In this document: positions 8,994 to 16,410 of the stretch, piece by piece
Numbering within the stretch: the stretch's first letter is position 1
Layout of the letters: each line of letters opens with the position of its first letter
Assembly: GCA_023429825.1 (NCBI GenBank)
Contig: JAEZDC010000008.1
Location: 1 to 29,687, forward strand
Length of the DNA stretch: 29,687 bases
From: Bacteroidota bacterium
Lineage (GTDB): Bacteria; Bacteroidota; Bacteroidia; Chitinophagales; Chitinophagaceae
Reading direction: 5' to 3'
Notes under the pieces: generated by a model
Told to the model about the DNA's origin: nothing
Seen by the model: the letters and a program-made list of their open reading frames with translations, nothing else
The model's database searches: none
Program-made: the position numbers and the translations under genes

Positions 8994-9017
8994 CTTCAAT
9001 ATCTGGCAAAAATTAAA

Positions 9018-9338
9018 TTACCATCTGTTATTGCTTCTTTCGTTGTTGAAAGAGCGCTTTTTGAAACCACCACCGCCGTTTCCAGCAGGTCTTTCTTCTC
9101 TTGGTTTAGCTTCAGTAACGTTGATAGCTCTGCCTTCAACCATACCGCCGTTCAATTCAGCGATTGCTTTCTTAGCAGCTTCATCGTCGCTCATTTCAAC
9201 AAAACCAAATCCACGGCTACGATTAGTGAATTTGTCCATAATAACCTTAGCAGAAGTTACTTCGCCGTACTCTGCAAAAAATTCTCTCAAGTCTTCATCT
9301 TCTACGTTGAAGCTTAAGTTTGAAACATAAATGTTCAT
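9018..9338 (-). CDS. Single-RRM RNA-binding protein with Gly/Arg-rich tail
   Basis: 106-residue protein with one RNA recognition motif. RNP2 is seen as IYVSNL (2-7) and RNP1 as RGFGFVEM (about 41-48). The C-terminal tail is rich in Gly, Arg, Asn and Ser (GGGGFKKRSFNNERSNN), like the cold-inducible small RRM proteins of cyanobacteria and Bacteroidota. The ATG at 9338 is used because it places the RRM at the N-terminus; the upstream in-frame Met at 9380 would add residues unrelated to the fold. The predicted role is binding of single-stranded RNA, perhaps as an RNA chaperone (inference). A promoter box at 9471 predicts a leader of about 130 nt, and the gene ends in its own terminator, so it is monocistronic. 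Confidence 0.93.
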   Translation of the reverse strand: MNIYVSNLSFNVEDEDLREFFAEYGEVTSAKVIMDKFTNRSRGFGFVEMSDDEAAKKAIAELNGGMVEGRAINVTEAKPREERPAGNGGGGFKKRSFNNERSNNRW

Positions 9339-9470
9339 GCTTTCTAAAATTGATAAATTAAATACATTGAGAAAAAACATTGGACTGAAGGACTAACTAA
9401 CTTTTAGCAGAACATGCTTAGCAGAAAAAATCGATCAAATAACCTAATGAACTAACTCAAATTGACAAGG
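9339..9470 (-). other. Long AT-rich 5' leader of the RRM gene (predicted)
   Basis: Between the predicted -7 box (9471-9478) and the ATG (9338) lie about 130 AT-rich bases without an ORF. Long structured leaders are common in cold-regulated RNA-chaperone genes; the presence of a thermosensitive fold here is inference. The short direct repeat TTAGCAGAA occurs twice (minus-strand complement at about 9402 and 9418 on the plus strand). Confidence 0.4.
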
Positions 9471-9478
9471 CAAATATA
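9471..9478 (-). promoter_or_regulatory. TAnnTTTG promoter box of the RRM gene
   Basis: TATATTTG on the minus strand, an exact match to the Bacteroidota -7 consensus. A -33 element at ideal spacing is not evident. Confidence 0.45.
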
Positions 9479-9544
9479 GGTGTAAAAAGCTGAATGCGTA
9501 TTTATATTTTCAATAAGCTTTGTTAAGTAGTGATTATGTGGTAT

Positions 9545-9591
9545 CCAGCAGCAGAATATGTATTAAGCTTCGTTGCGTCGCACACTTGTAC
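9545..9591 (+). repeat. Dispersed intergenic repeat, copy 1
   Basis: Copy 1 of an element found three times in this window. It has a 5' part (CCAGCAGCA, 9545-9553), exactly 14 variable bases, then a 24-nt core (9568-9591) beginning CTTCGTTGCGTCGCAC. The core is identical to copy 2 and contains the small hairpin TGCG-T-CGCA. It lies in the spacer between the divergent RRM and S9 peptidase genes, which otherwise shows no gene. Confidence 0.75.
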
Positions 9592-9712
9592 TGCAAAATA
9601 CCTGGCAGCATTGACAGATTAACCGACTCCTGAGCCTCAATACCTAAAATTTGTTTTCCGGCTTTCAGACATAAAGAAAATCGTTTATTTTCCCTGTTCT
9701 AAATTATTGTAC

Positions 9713-12256
9713 ATGAGATTACTTGCACTTTGCTTTTGTTTAATTGTATTTATTACTGCTGATGCACAACAGCAGCCCGCAACTAAAGCCAATTATCAAC
9801 TTGCTTCTCGGTTTGCCCCAAAAAAGTTGGAGAAACTGATCTTTTCAACCAATGTTGATCCGCATTGGCTAAAGAAAAGCGATCGTTTCTGGTATATGTA
9901 TGAAACCAGCGAAGGAAAGAAATGGTATATCGTTGATCCTGCTAAAGGAGATAAGAAATTGCTTTTCGACAACGCTAAACTAGCTGCTGCTATCACTAAG
10001 ATTGTAAAAGATCCTTTCGATGCACAGCATCTTGGTTTGGATAGCATGCGCTTTGTAAAAGATGAGAACTGGATCCAATTTGAAGTAAAGAGTACACAAG
10101 AGATCATCCGTAAAGATTCTACTGTGACAGCAGGAAGAAGGGATACCTCGAGAAGAGCAGCTCCACCGGTTAGAGAAAAGAAAACATTCTATTTTGAATA
10201 TAATCTTAACACGGGAGAACTTGTTGAATTAACCGATTTCAAAAAAACCAAGCGTAAGCCTAACTGGGCTTCTATCTCTCCAGATGGTAATACGATCGTC
10301 TTCAGCAGGTATCATAACCTGTATTACATGGACAGAGCGAATTATGAGAAGGCATTGAAAAATGAAAACGATTCAACTATCATTGAAACTGCTCTTACAA
10401 AAGATGGTGTTGAATATTATAGCTACGGTGGATCAAGAAATGAAACTAATGTAGATAAAGAAAAGAATGCAAAGAATCGAAAAGCTGCATTTGTTTACTG
10501 GAGCCCTGATTCCAAATATTTTGCATTGAATAGAACTGATGAGAGAAAAGTAAAAGATCTGTGGGTGATTAATAGTATTGCAGAGCCAAGGCCAACCTTA
10601 GAAACATATAAATATGTGATGCCCGGTGAGAAAGAAGCAGGTGTAGATGAGATCGTGATCTTTAATATGCAGGATAAATCAAAAAAGTTGTTACCGGCAC
10701 ATCTGTTCAAAGATCAAAATCTTGACATGTGGAGCAAACCTAATCCTGTAAATACAAGAGATGACGATTGGAGGCCGTTGGTATGGTTAGGTACAAATGA
10801 TAAATTCTATTTTACAAGAACAAGCCGTGATCTTAAACGCATAGACGTTCTCGTAGCGGATGTGGTAGCCAATACCGTTAAGCCTGTGATCGAGGAAAGA
10901 ATGAATACTTATGTAGAAACGAGGAGAATTGGGGTAGTAAACGGAGGACAGGAACTCATTCATTGGAGTGAAAGAGATGGCTGGGGGCATTTTTATCTAT
11001 ATGATGGAAATGGAACATTAAAGAACCAGATCACTTCCGGTGCATGGCATGCTGAAGATATAGTGGGAATTGATGAAGCTAAAAGAGTACTATACTTTGT
11101 AGGTAATGGAAGAGAAAGCATTCAGAATGATCCCAAGAATACAAACGGTAAACAGGAAATGGAAGATCCGTACTATCTGCATTTCTATCGTGTGAATTTT
11201 GATGGAACAGGATTAAGACTCTTGAACCCGGGCGAATTCGAAAACACCGTAAGTCTCAGTGATAACAAAACATACTTTGTCAATAATTATTCAAGAGTTA
11301 ATGCTGCGCCAAGAAGTGCAGTATTCAGCACTGATGGCAGAAAGGTCATGGATCTTGAAACAGCCGATCTCTCATCATTAATGGCTGCAGGATACAAATT
11401 CCCCGAGATCTTTAAAGTAAAGGCAGATGATGGCATTACTGATTTGTATGGTGTAATGTACAAGCCATTCAATTTCGATCCTGCTAAGAAATACCCGATC
11501 ATACATTATGTATATCCCGGCCCTCAAACTGAAGCTGTAAACAAGGCTTTCGGAAGAAGTATGGATAGAATAGACCGTTTAGCGCAATTAGGATTTGTGG
11601 TAGTTACAGTGGGTAACAGGGGTGGCCATCCAAGCAGAAGTAAGTGGTATCATAATTACGGCTATGGAAATTTGAGAGACTATGGTTTGGCAGATAAAAA
11701 AGCTGCGACAGAACAACTAGCAGATCGTTATTCATTCATTGATATTGATCGTGTAGGAATTCATGGACATAGTGGTGGTGGTTTCATGAGTACGGCTGCA
11801 ATGTTGGTGTACCCGGATTTCTTCAAGGTAGCTGTATCAAGTGCAGGTAATCATGATAATGCTATCTATAACAGGTGGTGGAGTGAAAAACATCATGGTG
11901 TGAAAGAAGAGATCAATGACAAGGGAGATACAACATTCGTTTACGCAATAGAAAAGAATCCAGACCTGGCAAAGAATTTAAAAGGAAGATTGATGCTTTT
12001 CCATGGGGATATTGATAACAACGTGCATCCTGCTAACACGATTCGTTTAGCAAATGCATTGATCAAAGCCAACAAGCGTTTTGATATGATGTTATTACCA
12101 GGTCAACGTCATGGCTTTGGGGATATGACTGAATACTTCTTCTGGAGAATGGGAGATTACTTCAGTGAGTATTTACTGGGAGACAGCGAACGCCCCGTTG
12201 ATATTGAACAAATGAACCGAGAAGTTGAGCAAAGCGGAAATAAAAGAAGAAATTAA
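9713..12256 (+). CDS. S9 family (DPP-IV-like) prolyl oligopeptidase, secreted
   Basis: 847-residue exported serine peptidase. ATG 9713 begins a signal peptide (MRLLALCFCLIVFITADA); the in-frame TTG at 9707 is not needed. The DPP-IV N-terminal beta-propeller spans about 100-570 (SPDGNTIVFSRYHNLYYMD and WSPDSKYFALNRTDERKV). The C-terminal alpha/beta-hydrolase domain (about 600-835) carries Ser687 in GHSGGG, Asp768 in HGDIDNNVH and His800 in QRHGFG, a complete triad. The predicted activity is removal of dipeptides, often Xaa-Pro, from peptides in the periplasm. A basic insert near residues 139-153 (RRDTSRRAAPP) is low complexity. It is monocistronic, closed by a bidirectional terminator. Confidence 0.94.
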   Translation: MRLLALCFCLIVFITADAQQQPATKANYQLASRFAPKKLEKLIFSTNVDPHWLKKSDRFWYMYETSEGKKWYIVDPAKGDKKLLFDNAKLAAAITKIVKDPFDAQHLGLDSMRFVKDENWIQFEVKSTQEIIRKDSTVTAGRRDTSRRAAPPVREKKTFYFEYNLNTGELVELTDFKKTKRKPNWASISPDGNTIVFSRYHNLYYMDRANYEKALKNENDSTIIETALTKDGVEYYSYGGSRNETNVDKEKNAKNRKAAFVYWSPDSKYFALNRTDERKVKDLWVINSIAEPRPTLETYKYVMPGEKEAGVDEIVIFNMQDKSKKLLPAHLFKDQNLDMWSKPNPVNTRDDDWRPLVWLGTNDKFYFTRTSRDLKRIDVLVADVVANTVKPVIEERMNTYVETRRIGVVNGGQELIHWSERDGWGHFYLYDGNGTLKNQITSGAWHAEDIVGIDEAKRVLYFVGNGRESIQNDPKNTNGKQEMEDPYYLHFYRVNFDGTGLRLLNPGEFENTVSLSDNKTYFVNNYSRVNAAPRSAVFSTDGRKVMDLETADLSSLMAAGYKFPEIFKVKADDGITDLYGVMYKPFNFDPAKKYPIIHYVYPGPQTEAVNKAFGRSMDRIDRLAQLGFVVVTVGNRGGHPSRSKWYHNYGYGNLRDYGLADKKAATEQLADRYSFIDIDRVGIHGHSGGGFMSTAAMLVYPDFFKVAVSSAGNHDNAIYNRWWSEKHHGVKEEINDKGDTTFVYAIEKNPDLAKNLKGRLMLFHGDIDNNVHPANTIRLANALIKANKRFDMMLLPGQRHGFGDMTEYFFWRMGDYFSEYLLGDSERPVDIEQMNREVEQSGNKRRN

Positions 12257-12258
12257 AT

Positions 12259-12288
12259 AAAAACTGCCTCTTCTCGGAGGCAGTTTTT
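12259..12288. terminator. Bidirectional terminator between S9 peptidase and TPR genes
   Basis: Stem AAAAACTGCCTC (12259-12270) with GAGGCAGTTTTT (12277-12288), 6-nt loop. The flanking genes converge on it. Confidence 0.92.
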
Positions 12289-12298
12289 ATTTCTACTA

Positions 12299-13399
12299 TT
12301 ATTTATTGCAACCACATTCCCAACGATAACTATCACTATACGTTAATGTTATTTGTGCAACTGTTTTATTAGGCTGGTACATTGAGCTTTTCGGCGGCGC
12401 TGCTGCGAAATATCCGGATAGCCACTTTATACTTCCTGACTTTGTATCATAGCTGAATTTACCGGTTACTCCATTATCTAGCCAGCGATATGTTCCATCC
12501 TTTTTTAAAGTGAAAGATCCTTTATCTATATAGCTGAAAGCCACACCAGCTTTTGCTCCGTTGTAAACGGTTTGCTTGCATACATATGTACCGTAAGTAA
12601 GTTTACCGCCGTATACGGGTTTGGTAGGTTCATTTGTTTTTATCTTTCTTCCATCTTCATATTTCTTATGCTGTGCAATAGCAGTAGTAATGTCTTTTCC
12701 TGAACGAATTTTTAAAGATGCATCTCCCGCAAATGCTTTGTCAAGATACTGCTTTGCCTCTGCAGATTTACCTTGTGCCATCAACGAAACTCCGAGCAAA
12801 TAGTTGATATACGGGTTTTGTGGCTCCTTCGCAATTGCCAGGTAAAAAGATGTAGCCGCACTTAAATATTCGCCCTTTTCATAATATTCATATCCATACA
12901 TTACTTCTCTTCCGGCAGTATTCATCTCAGTTTCTTTCCCACCTGTTGATCTTGAATACTTCAGTTTTTCTATGTAAGCATCCAGACCTGTAAGATTGTT
13001 TTGTGGTGCAGGAGTTTGTGTTTGCGGAACATCTTTAGTAAAGCGTTCTCTCAAAAATGGCTTCAATGCAAAAGCTTTTTCAAGGTATTGCTGTGCTTGC
13101 TGTGCTTTGTACTTGTCATTTTGTTTTAACAGGGATACAGCCAATTGGTAACTGGCAAATGCATGATTGCTATCCCTGTTCACTATACTCATAAAACCTG
13201 AAGCAGCCGATGAATAGTTCTTTGCTTCAAAATATTCCTGTGCATAGAGAAAATCGGAGCCGATAGACATGAAAGCGGTTTCGCTGCCAAAATTCTTTTT
13301 TGAAGTCTTTAATCTTTCAACGTATTCGTCTAATTCGTCTTGAGCGAAAGCCGAAAGAGCAAAAAATACAGAACAAACTATTGCTGTAATTTTTTTCAT
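12299..13399 (-). CDS. Secreted TPR protein with duplicated module and C-terminal beta domain
   Basis: 366 residues with a signal peptide (MKKITAIVCSVFFALSAFAQ). Two homologous modules of about 100 residues follow: 23-124 (LDEYVERLKTSKK through YLEKAFALKP) and 139-236 (LDAYIEKLKYSRS through YLDKAFAGD). Each contains TPR-like helices, e.g. YEYYEKGEYLSAATSFYLAI. The C-terminal part (about 262-366) is a separate, probably beta-rich domain with GSFTLKKDGTYRWLD and two closing cysteines (ECGCNK). The function is unknown; TPR modules usually bind protein partners. A TATATTTG box at 13417 provides a promoter 17 nt upstream of the ATG. Confidence 0.85.
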   Translation of the reverse strand: MKKITAIVCSVFFALSAFAQDELDEYVERLKTSKKNFGSETAFMSIGSDFLYAQEYFEAKNYSSAASGFMSIVNRDSNHAFASYQLAVSLLKQNDKYKAQQAQQYLEKAFALKPFLRERFTKDVPQTQTPAPQNNLTGLDAYIEKLKYSRSTGGKETEMNTAGREVMYGYEYYEKGEYLSAATSFYLAIAKEPQNPYINYLLGVSLMAQGKSAEAKQYLDKAFAGDASLKIRSGKDITTAIAQHKKYEDGRKIKTNEPTKPVYGGKLTYGTYVCKQTVYNGAKAGVAFSYIDKGSFTLKKDGTYRWLDNGVTGKFSYDTKSGSIKWLSGYFAAAPPKSSMYQPNKTVAQITLTYSDSYRWECGCNK

Positions 13400-13416
13400 A
13401 GAGTCAGAATTATTGC

Positions 13417-13424
13417 CAAATATA
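13417..13424 (-). promoter_or_regulatory. TAnnTTTG promoter box of the TPR gene
   Basis: TATATTTG on the minus strand, exact consensus, 17 nt before the ATG at 13399. No clear -33 element. Confidence 0.5.
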
Positions 13425-13504
13425 AAAGGTCAACGGCTACTTGTTGAATAGAAAATATCCAGATAAAATAGTAATTCAAAATCAATGATGAAGAAAAGGT
13501 GAAC

Positions 13505-13551
13505 GTACAAGTGTGCGACGCAACGAAGATGAGCGATGATCCTGCCGCCGG
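13505..13551 (-). repeat. Dispersed intergenic repeat, copy 2
   Basis: Inverted copy of the element at 9545. The 24-nt core (13505-13528) is identical to copy 1; 14 variable bases (13529-13542) and a CCGGCGGCA-like 5' part (13543-13551) follow. The variable part here takes part in a 7-bp inverted repeat ATGATCC/GGATCAT. It fills the spacer between the SET-domain gene and the TPR gene. Confidence 0.75.
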
Positions 13552-13561
13552 GATCATACCA

Positions 13562-13942
13562 TTATTTATGAAACCATACAGGAGTTTTATCGGATGGATC
13601 TGCATTATAATTAACGCATAGCTCGCTTCCTTTCTTCACTGCTTTCACTGTTCTGATAGTCATAAGCATATTTTCATAATCCATATCATAATCACAATTC
13701 GCATCGTAACTATGATTGTATAAAGAAACATATCCTAAGCCCAGTGCTCCTTGCTTATGTGTATTGCCCCATTCAAACAAGTAATCAAAAAGTTTTGTTT
13801 CTTCAATGATCTTTCTCTCCTTAGCAGAGAAAACCAATACCGGTGATATTTCAATTATAGTATTAGCAAGAATATTCTTTGAAGTAAACACACCACGACC
13901 TTTGGCTTCAGTGGGTGCAATAAAGAGAAAAGGCAATATCAT
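13562..13942 (-). CDS. Stand-alone SET-domain protein
   Basis: 126-residue protein made of little more than a SET domain, the fold of S-adenosylmethionine-dependent lysine methyltransferases. The motifs are in order: GRGVFTSKNI (about 16-25), YNHSYDANC (about 74-82, the NHS(x)xxN signature) and a C-terminal GSELCVNYN (about 104-112, the catalytic tyrosine region). The target is unknown; bacterial SET proteins of this size have been proposed to modify ribosomal, histone-like or other basic proteins. It is divergent from mgtE with 63 bp between starts, and the dispersed repeat lies behind it. Confidence 0.87.
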   Translation of the reverse strand: MILPFLFIAPTEAKGRGVFTSKNILANTIIEISPVLVFSAKERKIIEETKLFDYLFEWGNTHKQGALGLGYVSLYNHSYDANCDYDMDYENMLMTIRTVKAVKKGSELCVNYNADPSDKTPVWFHK

Positions 13943-13994
13943 TAAATAAGTATTGGGCAGCGAAAATAATACAATACTTATACCAGCCCGGCCA

Positions 13995-14002
13995 TAAATT
14001 TG
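13995..14002 (+). promoter_or_regulatory. TAnnTTTG promoter box of mgtE
   Basis: TAAATTTG, exact consensus, ending 3 nt before the ATG at 14006. If the usual distance to the transcription start applies, the mRNA would be leaderless or nearly so. Confidence 0.5.
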
Positions 14003-14005
14003 CTT

Positions 14006-15397
14006 ATGAGCTTTGAAGAAGAAAAGCCTTCATACAAGGAAGCATTTGAGCAACTGATCCAGACAGAAGATAAGCTGGCGATCCGTGATTTTCTGAACAA
14101 TCAAAATATCAGTGATGTTGCAGAGCTCATTTATGAACATCCTGATTATGCTGCTCAGATCATTGCCGGCATGAGTATTCACAGGGCAGCAAGTGTTTTT
14201 AAGATCCTTGATCTTTCCGTTCAAAAAGACATTATCCAGGAATTGCCTGCGGGGAAAACCGCAGAGCTGTTAAATGAATTACCTGCTGATGATAGAACAG
14301 ATTTCTTAGAAGAACTTCCTAAAAGTGCTATACGTGAACTTATCAAGTTACTGGATCCGGATGAAAGGAAGATAACGCTTGCTATGCTTGGTTACCCCGA
14401 GGACAGCGTAGGCAGATTGATGACGCCTGATTATGTGTACATCTATGAACATAACACTGCAGAAGAAGTGTTAGATACCGTTAGAAAATATGCCAGAAGC
14501 AGTGAAACGATAGATGTGTTGTATGTGATCAACCGCAAAGGAGAATTGATCGATGATATCAGGATAAGAGACATCATTCTTGCTCCACCCGATAAAAAAG
14601 TAAATGAACTTATTGATGGCCGTGTGATCGCTTTAAAAGTTAATGACGACCAGGAGCATGCGACGCAGGTTTTTAAAATGAATAATCGTGTGGCATTACC
14701 TGTAACAGATGACAACAACATCTTACTTGGCATTGTCACGATTGACGATATGTTTTGGGTAGCCAATGAAGAGTTCAGCGAAGACATACAAAAAATGGGT
14801 GGTACCGAAGCACTGAATGAACCTTATCTTGATATTCCCATATTCAAACTCTTTCGTAAGCGGGCAGGTTGGTTAGTCTTGCTTTTACTTGGTGAAATGC
14901 TAACAGCTTCAGTGATGCAGCACTATGAAGAAGAGATAACACGAGTGGTGGTACTGGCATTGTTTGTTCCATTGATCATTTCAAGTGGTGGTAACAGTGG
15001 GTCGCAGGCCTCTACACTCATTGTACAGGCAATGGCTGTGGGCGATGTGAGTTTAAGTGATTGGTGGCGTGTGATGCGAAGAGAGATCATCAGTGGAATT
15101 TTACTGGGAACGGTACTGGGTGTAATAGGTTTTTTAAGGATCGGCGTATGGCATTCATTCGCACCTGAACTTTATGGTGAACATTGGATACCGATTGGCA
15201 TCACGGTGGGTATTTCACTCGTAGGCGTTGTGTTGTGGGGCACACTTTCAGGCTCTATGTTACCGATGCTGTTAAAGAAAGCCGGTGCTGACCCCGCAGT
15301 TTCATCTGCACCATTTGTAGCCACGCTTGTCGATGTAACAGGACTCATCATTTATTTCAGCGTTGCGTATTTGTGTTTAGAAGGAATTTTATTGTAG
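14006..15397 (+). CDS. mgtE: Magnesium transporter MgtE
   Basis: Mg2+ channel/transporter of the inner membrane. ATG 14006 is chosen; the in-frame TTG at 14000 lies within the promoter box. The cytoplasmic MgtE N domain (about 25-130, superhelical, with repeated acidic ELPADDRTDFLEELP) is followed by two CBS domains (about 135-255: MTPDYVYIYEHNTAEEVLD and LGIVTIDDMFWVA), a plug-helix region and the five-helix pore domain (about 285-463). The pore domain has the signature SGGNSGSQASTLIVQAMA. 463 residues is the usual length. The N and CBS domains gate the channel in response to cytosolic Mg2+ in characterised homologues. It is monocistronic, with a dispersed repeat starting directly after the stop. 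Confidence 0.96.
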   Translation: MSFEEEKPSYKEAFEQLIQTEDKLAIRDFLNNQNISDVAELIYEHPDYAAQIIAGMSIHRAASVFKILDLSVQKDIIQELPAGKTAELLNELPADDRTDFLEELPKSAIRELIKLLDPDERKITLAMLGYPEDSVGRLMTPDYVYIYEHNTAEEVLDTVRKYARSSETIDVLYVINRKGELIDDIRIRDIILAPPDKKVNELIDGRVIALKVNDDQEHATQVFKMNNRVALPVTDDNNILLGIVTIDDMFWVANEEFSEDIQKMGGTEALNEPYLDIPIFKLFRKRAGWLVLLLLGEMLTASVMQHYEEEITRVVVLALFVPLIISSGGNSGSQASTLIVQAMAVGDVSLSDWWRVMRREIISGILLGTVLGVIGFLRIGVWHSFAPELYGEHWIPIGITVGISLVGVVLWGTLSGSMLPMLLKKAGADPAVSSAPFVATLVDVTGLIIYFSVAYLCLEGILL

Positions 15398-15446
15398 CCG
15401 GCTGCATTGCTGCTATGATGCTTCGTTGTGTCACTCACTTGTGCGT
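15398..15446 (+). repeat. Dispersed intergenic repeat, copy 3 (diverged)
   Basis: Diverged copy of the element at 9545: CCGGCTGCA (15398-15406), 14 variable bases, then a core at 15421-15444 beginning CTTCGTTGTGTCACTC, with four differences from copies 1 and 2. The differences C to T and G to A on opposite sides of the central T keep the hairpin paired (GTG-T-CAC). It sits between mgtE and the Gmad2 lipoprotein gene. Confidence 0.65.
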
Positions 15447-15495
15447 TCTGTTCACTATTCGGCTCCAGGCAACATAACTAATATCAGCTTCACCT

Positions 15496-15503
15496 TACAT
15501 TTG
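15496..15503 (+). promoter_or_regulatory. TAnnTTTG promoter box of the Gmad2 lipoprotein gene
   Basis: TACATTTG, exact consensus, ending 4 nt before the ATG at 15508, again predicting almost no 5' leader. Confidence 0.5.
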
Positions 15504-15507
15504 AGCT

Positions 15508-15957
15508 ATGAAAATATTCTTCATCTTTCTTGTATTACTTTTTGGTTGCAATACACAAACAAAAGAAAGTACATCATCTGATAGTGCAGCAAATAGAGAT
15601 ACATTATCGCCAACGCAGAAAACTGTAGCCGATACTGCTGAATCAAATACTACTGAGCCGGTAGAAAAGGTTTATTCCAACCAACGGTTCAAGAATGTAA
15701 AAGTTCAACGCCTTGATTCAGCAAAACTTCGGATCACCGGTACGGCCCAGGTATTCGAGGCCGCTTTTAGCTGGTATGTTACAAATGGTAGTAAGGAAAT
15801 TCTTTCGGGGCATGAAATGACAGATGCAGGCGCACCCGCCTTCGGTAACTTTGATTTTATAATATCTCTTAACAGTCAGCAAAAAGCTACACTTGTATTG
15901 TATGAAGCCAGTGCTAAAGATGGCAGCAGGCAATACGAGTTGAAGATCCCTATTTGA
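15508..15957 (+). CDS. Lipoprotein with Gmad2 immunoglobulin-like domain
   Basis: 149-residue lipoprotein. The signal peptide ends in the lipobox LFGC (Cys14). A Ser/Thr-rich linker (about 15-55) leads to a Gmad2-type Ig-like domain (about 65-149), recognisable from ITGTAQVFEAAFSWYV, GAPAFGNFDF and the C-terminal YEASAKDGSRQYELKIPI. Gmad2 domains occur in spore germination proteins and in many secreted proteins of non-sporing bacteria, where they are thought to mediate adhesion or assembly. The specific partner here is unknown. The gene converges with the membrane protein gene at 15966 with only 8 nt between, and no terminator was found there. Confidence 0.82.
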   Translation: MKIFFIFLVLLFGCNTQTKESTSSDSAANRDTLSPTQKTVADTAESNTTEPVEKVYSNQRFKNVKVQRLDSAKLRITGTAQVFEAAFSWYVTNGSKEILSGHEMTDAGAPAFGNFDFIISLNSQQKATLVLYEASAKDGSRQYELKIPI

Positions 15958-15965
15958 TCAATGTG

Positions 15966-16409
15966 TTAGCTAAAGATGCTACTCTCGTCTTTAGAAAGTG
16001 ACAAATATCGTTTTCTACCAATCGTTAAAAAGTAAACCAGGTACAATAAGAAAGGGATAAAGACTATAAACTGTGCGATCTCGAAAGAAGCAGGAACATA
16101 TGTATAAGAAGACCTGATCAAAATCCGACCGATAAAAAACAAAAGTACAGTGATCATTATTGCGGGCATCAACTTCATCCCGCTTTGAAGCTTTAATATT
16201 TTTACATCATCATCTTTCAACTCCAGTTCGTACAAGTTGCTCCCGCACCAATCTATCTTGCAGCCAATAACATGCTTGCCTGCAGCTACAATAAATTCTT
16301 CGCTATTTCCATTTTTTACTAACCCGGCTTTTTTCCCATCGATGTATACACCAATGCTTCTCGCCCTGTTCATCCATTCGCTTTTCCTATTAATAATGAT
16401 CTTCGCCAT
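15966..16409 (-). CDS. Membrane protein with PEGA-like N-terminal domain
   Basis: 147 residues from the ATG at 16409, which follows the stop of lysC after a single base; a longer frame starting inside lysC is less likely. The N-terminal 70 residues look like a small beta domain related to PEGA domains (IGVYIDGKKAGLVKNGNSEE and AAGKHVIGCKIDW), and two transmembrane helices follow (about 78-98 and 111-131). The function is unknown. The one-base spacing suggests co-transcription and translational coupling with aspartate kinase, but a metabolic link is not evident. Confidence 0.75.
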   Translation of the reverse strand: MAKIIINRKSEWMNRARSIGVYIDGKKAGLVKNGNSEEFIVAAGKHVIGCKIDWCGSNLYELELKDDDVKILKLQSGMKLMPAIMITVLLFFIGRILIRSSYTYVPASFEIAQFIVFIPFLLYLVYFLTIGRKRYLSLSKDESSIFS

Positions 16410-16410
16410 A

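Noticed and set aside
13536..13557. ATGATCC/GGATCAT hairpin as a terminator of the SET gene
   Set aside because: No T-run follows on either strand; it belongs to the variable part and flank of repeat copy 2.
13396..13605. 69-codon minus-strand frame between the TPR and SET genes
   Set aside because: It runs through the dispersed repeat and overlaps the SET gene's end; no features of a protein.
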